From Membranipora membranacea (lineage: Eukaryota; Bryozoa; Gymnolaemata; Cheilostomatida; Membraniporidae): DNA of 64,000 nt. Each line of letters opens with the position of its first letter. The first letter of the stretch is position 1. The translations under genes were made by a program, and so were the position numbers. Positions 45,701 through 58,479 of this stretch are shown here, in pieces. The stretch is taken from contig OU612069.1 of NCBI GenBank assembly GCA_914767715.1, forward strand, positions 13,639,387 through 13,703,386. The letters are read 5' to 3'. The notes under the pieces are model-generated. The model was not told where the DNA came from. It worked only from the letters and a program-made list of their open reading frames with translations, and did not search any database.

Positions 45701-47691
45701 TTAGTAGAGATATGTTGTCAGTTTAAAGCTTTGTGTCAGAATCTGAATAAAGCTTGAAATCTGGCAGCCTATCGACATGCATTAATTGACGCGCTAGTAA
45801 CAACTTTCAAAACCTCAGGCAAGGTGCTTGACAAAAATTTATAAGGGTCAGCTAATTACTATTCTGATTCTGAGTCCAGAACTAGTCATAAATAGCCATA
45901 TGGTTGTTCAGGGTTAGATATGTTCCCTTTCCATCCAAAAGGATAACAAGTCAAGATACAATATCAAATTAATCAAAAGAATTTCACCATCACCACAGTT
46001 TTATCTACTTGTTGTTGCGACATCATTTATTTGCCAATTAAAATATCATACATAAATAGCCTTCAGGGTTACATATGTCCCCCGCCCCCCCCCCCCCCCC
46101 CCCCCGACATATATCAGTGGTTTGAAGGAAATTAAATTATAATCGCCAAATAAACGATGTCGCAACTCCAAAGTAGATAAAACTTTTGTGATGAACTTCT
46201 TCTGATTATTTTGATATTGTGTCTTGACTTGTTATCCTTGATGCTCCTCTTCCAATATACATAGCCAATATTATCAATTCTGTTATAGAAATTGGACCTA
46301 TCGAAAACAACCGAAGCAGAATCACCATCTGGCGAATCCACAGCAACCACAATAGAAATGACACCACAGGTGAGAGTTTATTCAATTCACATATGATTGT
46401 ATGAGGTATCATAAGATAAGAAAAGACTATATTGTCAAATTGGCAAACCACAGCTATAAATTTCCTATCAGCTATCAACAGGAAGCAACTTGCTGGACAG
46501 GACACAAGCCTAGAATATTGTGCATCGATCATAATGCTACTGCAGTGGACTAATTTTATACACCGGTTTGATAGCATAAGGGAGAAAAATTCTGAATCGG
46601 ATTATTTTTGTTGTTGCAAAAGCGCCAGTGCATTCCATGTGAAAACAACTCCTAATTACAGAGGCCCAAATACGAGCTAGATATTTGTTTATGGCAAGTT
46701 TGCTGGGGCCTTAATGTTAGCAAAGACCATATACTTGATAAAAACCTAAACAGGACACCATATACAGCTGCAGTGAGGCACTTAATTGTGGAGCAAGGTA
46801 ACGTCATTGGAAGGTGTAGAAGCAATGATGCTATCATTGATTTATTGTCCATAATCCAGGTTTTTTTTTCATAACTTGACCAATTTTGTTCAGATTTCTA
46901 ATTTGAAAATAGCTTTACAATCACGCGCATCTTGTCATTAACTTAACGCTATTACTTCTACAAAAAAATTTGTTTGTCAAAATTAGTATCAATCTGTTCA
47001 AAGCTGCTAAATCTATTGTCAATTTCAAACTCAAAATCCGATCAAATTAGACTGAGGTATTGTCAAAAAACCAGGAATTTGGACAGTAAATCAATGATAG
47101 CATCATTGCTTCTACACCTTCCAATGGTGTTGCGTTGCCCACAATTAAATGCCTCAGAGTCAGAGTCTCAATGCAAATGCTCCATATAGTGTCCTGTCTT
47201 TACCTTGTCACGTGGCCACTGGGTTTTTGTTTTTTTGGTCAAAAAAAAAAGAAGCAAAAACCAGTGGCCGCGTGACAAGGCTAGGTCTGTCTAGGTTTAT
47301 TATTGAGTCCATGGCAAAGACCGATTTCGGTTAGCAAATTTGGTAACAGGTGAGAATCTAGGAATAAATTGTGCCATTTCAAGCATATGCTTAATAATAA
47401 AATAGTTCACCTGCAGACAGCTTTCTCATTTTGGGTATTTCGTTTCCTATGAAATTTTCAACGATTAAATGGTTACTTTTTTCACAGGGTCAATCAGGAA
47501 ACTATATTAATCAAAGAGCTGAGAATCCGAATCTTGCTATAGAAAACGGTTACAACATAAACAAGTTTGTACGTATAAATGATCATAATCTTATCATGTA
47601 CGAGATGACTACAAAACACCTATACAAGATATCTGTGTCAAACTTTGAAAAACCATCAAAATGGTGCATAACTTTGTTTGTGCATGGATAA
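42786..47691 (+). CDS. Six-exon protein of unknown function
   Basis: The exons are 42786-42846, 44111-44232, 45028-45126, 45484-45549, 46289-46369 and 47488-47691. All borders are GT-AG, the phases fit, and the total is 633 nt (210 residues). Exons 1-2 encode a compact helical segment (residues about 1-61, LSELDYSDLEKICGAD…LRKIYKSL) that faintly resembles a SAM-type interaction domain. Exons 3-5 encode a polar Ser/Thr-rich linker. Exon 6 ends in a mixed region stopping at TAA 47689-47691. Just beyond the stop, another frame (to the donor at 47762) and the stretch 48071-48283 also look coding, so the true 3' end may differ through an indel or an alternative isoform. No function assigned. Confidence 0.5.
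44690..44775 (+). repeat. ~30-bp tandem repeat in intron
   Basis: Three copies of TTATATTATATCCTGTAAT-type units. Confidence 0.75.
46080..46105 (+). repeat. Poly-C tract
   Basis: C run interrupted once by G, in an intron. Confidence 0.85.
46735..47205. mobile_element. Foldback element in intron
   Basis: Arms of about 120-130 bp are inverse complements. Both contain GGAAGGTGTAGAAGCAATGA on one or the other strand. They flank about 230 bp of AT-rich sequence. Target duplication not resolved. Confidence 0.65.
47198..47284. repeat. Hairpin adjoining the foldback element
   Basis: CCTTGTCACGTGGCCACTGG pairs with CCAGTGGCCGCGTGACAAGG (one mismatch) across an A/T-rich loop. Confidence 0.75.
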
Positions 47692-48070
47692 GTACAGAAG
47701 AACCCACTATAGGGAAGGTGTTGGATGTCTTCCCTCCTATTTTCAAGACACACCAAGAAGCGGTAAGGATTTCATAATCCCTTACCAAGCATAAACTGTA
47801 AACAGGCATATACGATATGCAAGGTATAAGCCACGTCACTAATCACATTAAAAAAATATGTCAACATTAAGTACTGAGCACTTCCCACTCTGGTAACTTT
47901 ATCTGAATCAAAATGAACAACGTGTAAGCCCTTGAGCTAACATCGTGATTCGGGTGAATTGCAATGTACCATTTTTATGGTGGTGTCTAAAATTGAGATG
48001 AAATCAATAAATTGGTTACCTTGAATATGTGTTTATGCGCTTCTGTTTAGGATTTTAGGGTTTTGGAACA

Positions 48071-48283
48071 GACTTTGGAGTGCAGAATTTTTGACAGTTT
48101 ATGAAATTGTGCAAGGTTGTAAAACAGATTTAGATTACTTTGTTGAATTTAAAAGGGCAGGGCCTCTTATTTTTATATTGAAGATTCGAAAGGAGTTTGG
48201 AAAGAGGCAATCATCCTTCCAAGAAACCCAGCTGAAGGGATACCTGGCCGAATGGTTCAAAGAATGTGATACCGCAAGTTAGT
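48071..48283 (+). other. Exon-like open stretch, unassigned
   Basis: After several possible acceptors the frame reads LWSAEFLTVYEIVQGCKTDL and on to EWFKECDTAS and a TAG. It may be a terminal exon of the upstream gene, but the phase does not fit the modelled exon 6. Confidence 0.3.
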
Positions 48284-48749
48284 ATTTTATTGATTGTTAC
48301 TACGCTTTTACAAAGAACTCATTAAGCCCAATATAATCAGAAAAGAGTAAACCAAGGTTAAGGTATCAACGTTTACATATTTGGTCCATTCATATATCTG
48401 AAAAAGGCAATCAATTAGCGTTGGTATAAAATGCCAGCTCTACAATTGACTGTATAATAATCAATATTTGTCTCAAGCTTAGAATATCACATGACAGCCT
48501 GTACATGTCAAGAGTACAAACTGCGGTACTAAAAATTCGGCTAAGCCACTAAGACCAGCTAAAACAATGTTGGGAAAAAATCATTACATAATATTGGACA
48601 GATAGGAATCAATTATAATCTTACTGTCGGTTTCTGCAAAAGATTTCAGCAGAGAATAAGTAGGGAGGGGCAAACACTAAGAATAGGCTACGAATTCTAA
48701 GACTAATCACCTTCCTTCTTAACTACCCGACAGTTCTCATGGTTTGTTT

Positions 48750-51700
48750 TCAGTCATCATGAAGGACATACCATCTCCATTTCCGTTGAATTAAAAAGAC
48801 ACACACTAATCCTATCAGATTTAGTATGATACCAACACAATAATAACTCCAGGTGAAATAGGCTCCTGGGGAGAGTTTGACTGCAAGAACAACTACATTG
48901 GATATCCCTTCAATGATGAAGAACATTCCTATAGCTGTTGCCTGCATTGATCTTGGAGCGGCAATGATAGCCAGTTCGAAACCTGAAAATATATCAAAAA
49001 TACATTTATTATTTAACTATGCTTTGAGCCTTAAGACTGGAATTCTTCTCATGGTAAAAGTCAGAACGTGGCTTTCATAATTTATTTCAAAGATGTTCTT
49101 CTGTGACAATTATTAGGAAGCTGAAAGTTCGCCTGATGCATAATTTGGAAGAATTGAAGAATAATTGCGTGCAAAGCTTTTCAGCTAATCAAGTCACTAG
49201 ACAGTCAGTCAGAGTTTTGGTAAAACTGTACTAGAAACGGGTAGCAAATCAGAGTGCTTTAGACACTTAACTTTGCGTAGACCAGCACCTGTATCAGAGC
49301 TATGCATGCACAAGAACGGATGATGTGAAAAGAATCAAATCCCTGCCATTAACATCTAGTCTTACCAAAGGACTGTTTTATTGACAACTCACTATAATCG
49401 GTAAGGTACAATATTATATTGATACTTGATTTTCATTATTCACTAAACCTGGCTTCTGAGTACTAAGCTTCTAGTTTTAAACGCACAGCACCAATACCAT
49501 AATATATCTTACCAACAGTAAAGGCTAAGGCAAGGCTAATTCCCTGGAATATGACATTTGATATCATCAGTGCATCCATTTCAGTTATGCTTGAGATCGA
49601 TCCACCTGAAGACACAAAATCAAAATCAAAATGATTGTTTGTGACGCTATAAATAAAAACAAAATCTAAATCACTTGCTGTACTGTGTTTACAGTGTTTA
49701 GTGAGTAAAAAGATTATTTCAGGAATTCAAACGTAACAGCATGTTGCATGTCTCAGTACGGTCTGTTGGGCTCATGATCTGAACAACAAGAACCATATTT
49801 CACAGCTGTAATGCAATCAAAGCAGAACAATGTCTAGAATAATTAATTGTTGAATCTTCAAAAGAGAGAAATAATACGTGCTCAGAGCCTTTGCGGGTCA
49901 AACCTGAACTCAGGAAGATTATCATTGAGACGATCATACACACTTGGCTAGCCAGTATTCTGTGCATCAATGTGAAAATCACTCCCCATAGGCGCTGCAA
50001 TAACCAGGAGATACCAAGACCGATCGGTATGACGCACACTATTATCACTTTCAGTAAAACATGTATAGAAATCTGAAATAAAAAGTGTTATTATAATACT
50101 TTACTGCCTGGAGTTTACAAGCCAATCAAATAGTACAATTCTGATGAAGGAGCATGACAGAAGGACTTGTAAACCTCAATTTATGATCATGATATCATAA
50201 GAGTCAGATAAAATAAATTAATCATGTTGGATTTTGTTGACGTTAATATTGAATTGCTCTGTCTAACCTGACCATCAACCAGAGTATCTTGGACTGTAAC
50301 CTTGCTCGTGTTGAACTGCACCTGACCAATTTCAGCAATCTGAAAATAGAAAAGAACGCAGAAATGAAGTAAGAACTGAAATGGTGATACTTACTATAAA
50401 CTACCATATCATTGAGAAACATATCATTTATTAAAGTTGTTAACATTCAATCTATTGAAAAATGATTGTCATGAAATTCTTGGCCAATAAAATTGAATGA
50501 TAGTCACAAACACACTGGGCTTGCGGAGTGCTGCTGGCCCAGCTAGTAAACTGTTGTGCTAATGAAGGCCCTAGCATCCTAGAATTGTAGCCGATGTCCT
50601 CTCTGAGTCTAGTAATTCAATGCAGGACAAATAGACAGCCATTGCAGAGGTGTCTCCACAACAACAAGCAGCAGATAAGAATGTAAAGAATAATACAAAA
50701 TAAAAGATAACCTCTTGTCTTGTCTTATGTGGGGGATGGTAGTGGTATGAGACCGTACTAGAACAGGTGATGGACACCTCTAGTCCTCAAAGACCCCTGG
50801 ACAATTTCGATTATTACTAATAAAACACGTCCTTGATGTTAGAAGGATAAGTATGTTCCATATGTCAGTGTTGTGATTATGAGAGTTGTCAGAGTTGAGA
50901 TGCGTGTGATTTGTGAGAGTTGCTGGTTGAAGCTTTTTCTTATTTTGTGGTATGTGCGTAGGAAAAAGCTAGAGAAAATCCCACAAGACAAGAAAGGAAC
51001 CTCTCGCTTGATAGCCAAGGATGTGATCATATGTGCTATCAAAGCTTCCTAAGATTACCTCTACAATGCTTGAAAACTTCTAACTACTCAAGGCTACTAA
51101 CTACTTCTTACATCATTGGTGATTGGCAACCATGAACAATAGGAGACAGGAAGCATACATAGCACCACAAGAAAGAATTTTCCAAGATTGGCTCTTTCTT
51201 TGACCGCATCATCCGGATAATCTCCGTCGTTACTAAGCATTGCCGTACTCAGAAAACCTTCACCCCTTGACCTTATCCTGTAAACGCATACATCAACTAT
51301 GGATTGTGAAGTTGTAAAATACAAAATTCTTGCACAACCTTTGGACACCTGAAACATTCATATGAATTATCATTGACGACGAATACAGTATAGGCACACC
51401 ACTAAAGTATGAATACATAACTAACCTTCTCCTCTGCCAGGCTTGCTTCCAAATACCAAAAGTGTCTACTATGACACTTATATCGGCTCTTGGCTGTCTT
51501 GTTGTTCCACAGAAAATAACTATAAAAATAGCTTGATTGGTAAAAAGGTCACAACTAAAATCTGAGACAGTATTTTTCCGCAAAAGATACCACAAAGAAA
51601 ACTATTTCTGTATTATACATCAAAGTTGTGTGATTGTAATTGAAAATTTAGTCCTGTCCTCACTTAATCCTCACCTTTTATCTTGTTTTAATGTGATGCT

Positions 51701-54700
51701 CACCTGGCAACAATATTGCTGCAAACAAAATAGAAGAACATAATCCCAGGACTGCAAACCACCAGGTCATATCCTCAAACTTAGTCTCAAACAGCAGTTT
51801 GACTTCTGACACGTTGTGGACGCTGCCAAAATCAGTATTGTTCTGATTGGTTATTCCACGAGATAAATATACAGCTGCCAAGTCTCCGATCTTCCAAAAC
51901 AAGTAGAAGAGCACGTACAGCATCCTGACATCATTCCTATTCTCCACCTTCACCAAAATGAAAAACTTATGTTTTATGGGAAATGAATTTCCTTCAGACT
52001 GTAAGTAAGCAAGCAAGATACTAAAGTGTTTGAGAAAACATAAAAAGTGGTTCATATCGAAGCAATCCTATAGCAATGAACAAAAATTGAATGTACTTAT
52101 ACTGTAACTGTACTGTAATTATGAATGATGATATAATTTTTGATGTTTGAAAGCCCAGGGTTTAGAAGGGCCTAAATTCTAGAGTAGATATTTTATCTCC
52201 CCTGTGACATTAGTTTAAAAACTGAAGAGAGGTTTGATGCTGGGACAGTGGTACTTTTGTAAGGGATAATGAAGTGGAGCTCTTACTTATTTATATTTTT
52301 TAATTCATCAATAAATCCTCCCAGCCGGCAAGCTTAGCCAGCAACCTTCTGTAGAGGTTGCCAATGGGCAGCTTTATTGTTAGCCAATATCCCCTGACAT
52401 CACCTGTCTTTGATAGGTATGCCAGAGGGAGCCAGATATCTCTATTTCCCAGCAACAGATATAATTGGTTGTAGATGCTTCTGCTTTTATACTCTATTTT
52501 CTTGCCATTGGCGGTTGCAGAACTAACTTTTCTGGACTGACAACACATAGCCAACACTCAAATATTTATGTATTTACCATATTTTATTATTGCTCCAGCA
52601 TGAGAACAGTTAACTCCCCATTGTTTTCGACAGGGCTCTCAACCACTCAGGTTTAGCCCGAGTTACTCAAATTTTTGGGTTCAACTCAGGCTACTCAGGG
52701 GATTTTAGAATGTAAGCTAAAAACTCAGATTTTGCTCGTTGGCAGAGATGAATAATATATAAACAATGCTAAATGTTGCTTTACAATAATTTATGCCATA
52801 GTATTAATGAATGATCCAGTATTAGATTCTAGTTGTGATAAGCTATGTATATAATACTGCACTGCCTATACTAATAATGCCTCTCACTGCACTCACTGTA
52901 ATAATACTCTCACTTTTCAAGTCATTTCTAAATCAATGATCAAACAATGATCCCAGAGATCCCAAGAGGTTATTATTATGGCTAAATAGAAATTGGAATT
53001 TTAGACATGTTAAAAAAGTGATTTTGCAGGTGAACCGGATAAATCAAGGCAATGATTTCAATAGCATCACATTACATTAATTATGCGTTTCTACCCTGGC
53101 GCCTCGATTCGATTATTGCACTGCCTAAACTAATAATGCCTCTCACTGCACTCACTGTAATAATACTCTCACTGTTCAAGTCATTTCTAAATCAATGATC
53201 AAACAATGATCCCAGAGATCCCAAGAGGTTATTATTATGGCTAAATAGAAATTGGAATTTTAAACATGTTAAAAAAGTGATTTTGCAGGTGAACCGGATA
53301 AATCCAGGCAATGATTTCAATAGCATCACATTACATTAATTATGCCTTTCCACCCTGGCGCCTTTAAATCAATATTTTTACAAACATCATATTTTAACAT
53401 CATGGGGATTCATTTTCACCTGTGGAGACGGCCTTGGTTAGTCCATATGAATTGGTTCATCGGGATCAAATCTAAAATTATTTACGACTTTATGTTTACA
53501 AGAAATGCTCTAGGTTTTTATTGATTTACTTGCTACCACAAACATGAAATGTTGCGAGAAAAGGATGCATATACTTTGTCAATAAAGGAACTTGCTACTA
53601 GAGTATAGAACTTGCATTTGAGGGCATCGCTCTAGAAGATTGTGTATGATGTGATCAAGGAGTTGCCTTTAACAATTAAATTAAAAACTTTCCTTAGTAA
53701 TTTCTTGTCTATGGTACATATGCTCGTGTGCAAAACGGGCAGACAATAAATACATAAAGAGGGTAATTTCACAACTTTTGAACATCATGAAAGCTAATGG
53801 CTTTGAACTTAGATGCAACATTTTTTTAACAACATACATTCTTTGACTTGCTTTGCCAGCTATTCTTTGCACATAATGTTCAAATCTCAGGTGTTTCACC
53901 CGACAATATTTCGGTGCCATCTCAGACGTACCCTCAGCTGTTTATGCTCAGGGCGTTTTACACCTTTAAAATACCACTATGTGACATGCTAATATCAAAA
54001 CTCAGGTTTCGAATCCTCCCCGGCTGAGAGTCCTGCTTATCCAGGGAACAAAAAAAATTGAAGTGGAGCTCAGCTCCACTTCAAGAAGGGTGTTTATAAC
54101 CAAGTGGAGCTGAGCTCCACTTACTCACTGTACAAAAGTACCACTGTGCTGGGATAGCAGAGGGGAACGCATAACAATGTGTTATTAAGGTTCGGATATT
54201 CAAATGTTTCAATCAGGTTCAATCCTGTGATGGTGACTTACATCTCATTTGCAATGGGTGTGATCCATTCACATTTTGCCAAATTAGATTTATTGCACCT
54301 GCAGTGTTTCATCTAAAGAGAAAGCTTTTGCCAGTCATGGCTATTACCTGATCGCCTGCTAGAGCGCGTACAATAGTTCTCTGAACAGAATTTAGAGCTG
54401 CCAACAAAATGGCAACTATGAGATAGATTTCAACCAATTGTTCCATTCCACCCTTTCCAGTGGATCTCAGGTCCTTTATCTCACACTCAGGGAATATTTT
54501 GTTCCCTATTCTCACTGGAGTGCATTCGATGTTTCCGTCAGAAATTTCAAATAGAACTGCAGACAAATATCCTGATCTACAATATACAATGGCTTGTATA
54601 GAAGGTTATGCAGAGTGAAGACTCCAAAATAATATTCCTAACTCTGATAGCTTTGAAAGACCTTGTCACCCGATAGAAAATAATATGAATACACAGAATT

Positions 54701-55935
54701 AAATTATTTTCATGGAATGTAAATAACCCTATCCAATTAAAACACTCAACACATGGGCTGATCTGACAATGATCTTATTGGCTGTCCCTACTAGCATGCA
54801 AAATGTAGCCCGGGAAATTGTCTTGTTTACAAAACTGCAAACGGTAATAAAATGCCTTCAGAGCTAATAATTTTGGGCATCTCTAGAATGCTACTTGGGA
54901 CTGGCTATTTTAGCAAGCCCTTTTTTTGGCAAAATAGAGCTAATTATGCTATTCCAGATATGGATTTCAATGTATAAATAGCAATGATTAATTACAAAAT
55001 ATGAAACTGTCAAGCTTATCGAGGGAATATAGAAAGCGATTACCCTGTGAGCATTAGCACTGCACTACCAACTAGCATTGAGCTTTTCGGTACCCAGGCA
55101 TCCGATATCACTCCTGATATAACAGCGCCAAGATTCTGAACAATCTCTGATGCCGGAGTCACCATCTTGAAACTGCAACAAAAAGATTAACATAGTATGA
55201 CCATTACTTTTAGACTGATATCATGTATAATCATAGCATAGTTTTCGACTTTAAGACACATTAACCAAGTTTCCATGGATTGATATCCCACTTCGAATGA
55301 ATGGATTGAACCCGTGCCTCCGTTGTCACAGTCATCAATGCTATCCAGACATCCACGCCACTGCATCGACGCATCACTGTTACCAAAAGCGAATAAGGGA
55401 ATATGAACCAATGTGAACCAGAATTCAACTAGTGGTACTTCCATGATTAGATTCCTCAATCAATGCAAAGCGTCAAACACCTCTACAATACCTCTATTCT
55501 TGCAATGATTGTTAGAGAACTTTTTGTTGTAGCAGTATTCATCAAGCTTTAGTATCTGAAGTTGAGCTAGTGCCATATTGTGGGATACCCCATGTGAGAG
55601 AGATTACCCTTTGAGATGCAATAACTTGACTGTTTACTCTGAGGAATGTTTACCTGAATGTGTTATTGCCTGGTGTTGGTGCATGTACCAGGTGTTGCAA
55701 ATACAGGATCGTATCGAGCTATGATCCATGGTATCCAAATCACCAAAGTTGCAAATGCCGTGCAGCGAATCAGGTCAGAAATCAAGAGTGCGCATAAAAC
55801 TAGTTTCTGGTTGGCAGCAGGTGGATAGCCTTCTAAATTATATCTGTTCCTTCTATGTCTAGGAATGAGAGGTTGTATTGTCCCATCAAGACTGTCTGTA
55901 TCACCATGGCACAGCCTGCTGCCATGCATGCCCAT
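48750..55935 (-). CDS. SLC15/POT-type oligopeptide transporter homologue
   Basis: Ten minus-strand exons: 55935-55654, 55172-55044, 54576-54348, 51947-51704, 51519-51426, 51277-51112, 50339-50268, 50072-49904, 49605-49513, 48982-48750. They give about 560 residues, the usual size of this major-facilitator family of proton-coupled di/tripeptide carriers. Hallmarks in order are LGAVISGVISDAWVPKSSML (the 'GA.IaD' loop of helices 2-3), RALAGDQVENRND (the FGADQ region), LFYLFWKIGDLAA (the PTR2 'FYwfiN.G' helix), GEGFLSTAMLSNDGDYPD, and a C-terminal APRSMQATAIGMFF helix. The protein would lie in the plasma or lysosomal membrane. Exons join in phase except at the end of exon 1, where a near-tandem 19-bp duplication (ACACCTGG…/ACACCAGG…) shifts the frame. 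A hAT element sits in intron 3. The subfamily (SLC15A4-like or other) is uncertain. Confidence 0.75.
52246..54146. mobile_element. hAT-type DNA transposon copy 2, in a transporter intron
   Basis: Same 16-bp inverted ends as the copy at 155-2398, with a perfect 8-bp target duplication TGCTGGGA (52238-52245 and 54147-54154). Length 1901 bp. It lacks the nested LINE but has an internal duplication of about 250 bp (52855-53100 repeated at 53115-53360). It contains the LINE-derived fragment at 53681-53925 (minus). Confidence 0.9.
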
Positions 55936-56620
55936 AGCACACTTTCAACCTTTGAATGATATAAACTGATGTCTTTTTTCAGCAGTTTCATTCAACTTAT
56001 GCTTACTGCAACCGTCACATAAATGGGTAATCAAATTCTTATCAAATTGACTGTAAAAAATGGAAAGCTGAGTCACCACCGCATGATTTATTATCATAAA
56101 ACGTGTAGCATACAAAAGTGAAAAAGGAAGGAATAGAATGCCTCTTATCAAATTTCTGATCAAAGCCCTTAGCTCAGATTGTGTTTTTGCCTATTGAACT
56201 ACAAGCCCTTGTGAGTGTTAGCTTCGAGAGCTTTCTTTAAAAGTGAAATCAAACTATTAGTTCTCATTCACTCATGCATGATGCATACATTGATTCCTAA
56301 TGCGTAATTTGATAGTTTTTAGTTGCCTGGCTCCACAATAACTTTTTACTACCAATTCATTTTTGCCATATTATAAATATGGCTTGCACATATACGGAAC
56401 TCTTGCCCAACAAAATTAATTACACAGTGTTGAAACAGCTTCCTGAAAGCTCGTTGAAGAGATTCCCTGCGACTGCATTTTGATATGTTAAAAGCCTGAA
56501 ACTTGAATGGACCAACTATGGATCATATTGCCTGTCTTAACAAGCTTATTTGGTTGGGGGAATGCTAAGCTTGTAGACTCTTGCTCCGAATTGTCAATAT
56601 TATGAAATCATGGGATTACA
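55936..56620. other. Upstream region of the transporter gene
   Basis: No exon, TATA box or repeat recognised. Confidence 0.4.
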
Positions 56621-56621
56621 G

Positions 56622-56755
56622 TTATTGCCGGTTACAGTTGTTGAAGGTTACAGTTGTTGCAGGTGACAGTTGTTGTAGGTTACAGATGTTGCAGGTTATT
56701 GCAGGTTACAGTTGATGCAGGTTTCAGATGAAGGTTACAGATTTTTCAAGTTTGC
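56622..56755 (+). repeat. ~15-bp minisatellite
   Basis: About eight degenerate units of GGTTACAGTTGTTGCA. Confidence 0.85.
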
Positions 56756-57103
56756 TGAAAAAATTAATGGTAAATTCTCCAACTCATTGATAAGGGATAT
56801 GTCTTAGGACCTGTTAAATATACCAAGCTTGCTTTCATCAGTTCAATTTCAGTTCATGAAAAAATGTTGGTGCTGCTGAATTTACCCTTTTGCTGGCTCA
56901 TCTTACGAAATCATATTGGCTAAATCTTAACTGGATCTCTATCAAATATCATGTCAGCATCACGTTAGATACTTGGCATGGAAAGAGAACGTTTGAAGAC
57001 ATTCTAATGAGCAAACATCAAAACTGTTACGGCTTTTACCCAACCTGTTTGGGTATAACCTTCAAATTGGATCATCATCATTATAGATACTAGGGCTGGA
57101 GTA

Positions 57104-57669
57104 TTGAACCCGGTCCTAATCCCGGTACTGCCTTCTCAGTCCAGGGCTTTGTTTATACCTGCTCAAACAGTCAGTCAGTTGTGCAACCCATTACTATCAC
57201 ATGGTACTACAAGTTGGCAAAAACAACTCCCCCAACCAGTAACTGATGTGATTGGATTTTTACTTTTAAATGATTGTGACATTGTGCGCCTTGAAAGAAT
57301 CCAGCGATCGGCCACAAGGACCATTTCACCAGACCTATGTTATGAAGAAAGGCTGGAGTTTTTAAATCTGTCCTCATTGCATGATTTTATTTTGGATCAG
57401 AGCAAGGGGCATTTTGTAAAAATAGCTGATGATCAAACACACCCTATTTTTAATCGTATTTTCAGGAACGAATGTAGAACATCTTCTCGCTGCAAAACCA
57501 TTTTCAGCCCTCAACTATGTAGGTCCCAAAAACGTGCCAAATCCTTTTTCCCTTTTTATATGACTCATTTTAATAATCTTCGCTCTTAGTCATTTTTATC
57601 CCAACACTGTAAGCATTCAATTTTATCAATACCATGATATCGGATGCATAAATAAACTAAACTAAACTA
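57104..57669 (+). pseudogene. LINE reverse-transcriptase C-terminal remnant
   Basis: The frame from about 57270 reads IVRLERIQRSATRTISPDLC, then YEERLEFLNLSSL and later KRAKSFFPFYMTHFNNL. This is the typical end of jockey/CR1/Rex-type reverse transcriptases ('LErvQrrAtr…YeeRL..L.L.sL', '..FF.nRvv..WN.L'). It stops at 57587-57589. The 3' tail is (AACTA)n at about 57650-57669. The catalytic core is absent. It belongs to a different lineage from the copies at 2678 and 13705. Confidence 0.7.
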
Positions 57670-58032
57670 ACTTTGGATGTGATTAACGACTAAATATGTC
57701 CAGAAATAAGTATGTTAATCGATAACCCTATAAAACACATTTCTGTTTATCAATGCAGTAGCTCCATCTAATCAGTCACAGTAAATTGTCTATAGATAAA
57801 TCGCTATATATGAATGACATAAATATGAAAATGAAATAAATGGATACACTGAGGGAATTGTTATCTATTATTGAAAGTGTTGGGACAACTCTGCAGTGGT
57901 AGATAATTTAAGTTTGAATTATCAAGTTACATAAATTCTTAGAGAGCACTCCAACAAGTGGTTAACTGGTTAGGATAGTGACATACAAACACTGAAAGCT
58001 AAGCCATCACAGCTGGGGTGAATTGGTATTTC
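57670..58032. other. Spacer before satellite 1
   Basis: A weak tRNA-like A box (TGGTTAACTGGTTAGG) near 57958 has no convincing B box. Otherwise nothing. Confidence 0.35.
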
Positions 58033-58477
58033 CTTACCTTACCCTACCCTACCCTACCCTACCCTACCCTACCCTACCCTACCCTACCCTACCCTACCCT
58101 ACCCTACCCTACCCTACCCTACCCTACCCTACCCTACCCTACCCTACCCTACCCTACCCTACCCTACCCTTCCCTACCCTACCCTACCCTTCCCTACCCT
58201 ACCCTACCCTACCCTTCCCTACCCTACCCTACCCTACCCTACCCTACCCTACCCTACCCTACCCTACCCTACCCTACCCTACCCTACCCTACCCTACCCT
58301 ACCCTACCCTACCCTACCCTACCCTACCCTACCCTACCCTACCCTACCCTACCCTACCCTACCCTACCCTACCCTACCCTACCCTACCCTACCCTACCCT
58401 ACCCTACCCTACCCTACCCTACCCTACCCTACCCTACCCTACCCTACCCTACCCTACCCTACCCTACCCTACCCTAC
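58033..58477 (+). repeat. (ACCCT)n pentanucleotide satellite
   Basis: About 89 units, almost perfect, with three TCCCT variants between about 58170 and 58220. Open frames spelling LPYPT are by-products of the 15-nt periodicity. Confidence 0.97.
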
Positions 58478-58479
58478 TG

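Noticed and set aside
58033-58477. Interstitial telomere
   Set aside because: The unit is the 5-mer ACCCT, not CCCTAA, and no hexamer units are present.
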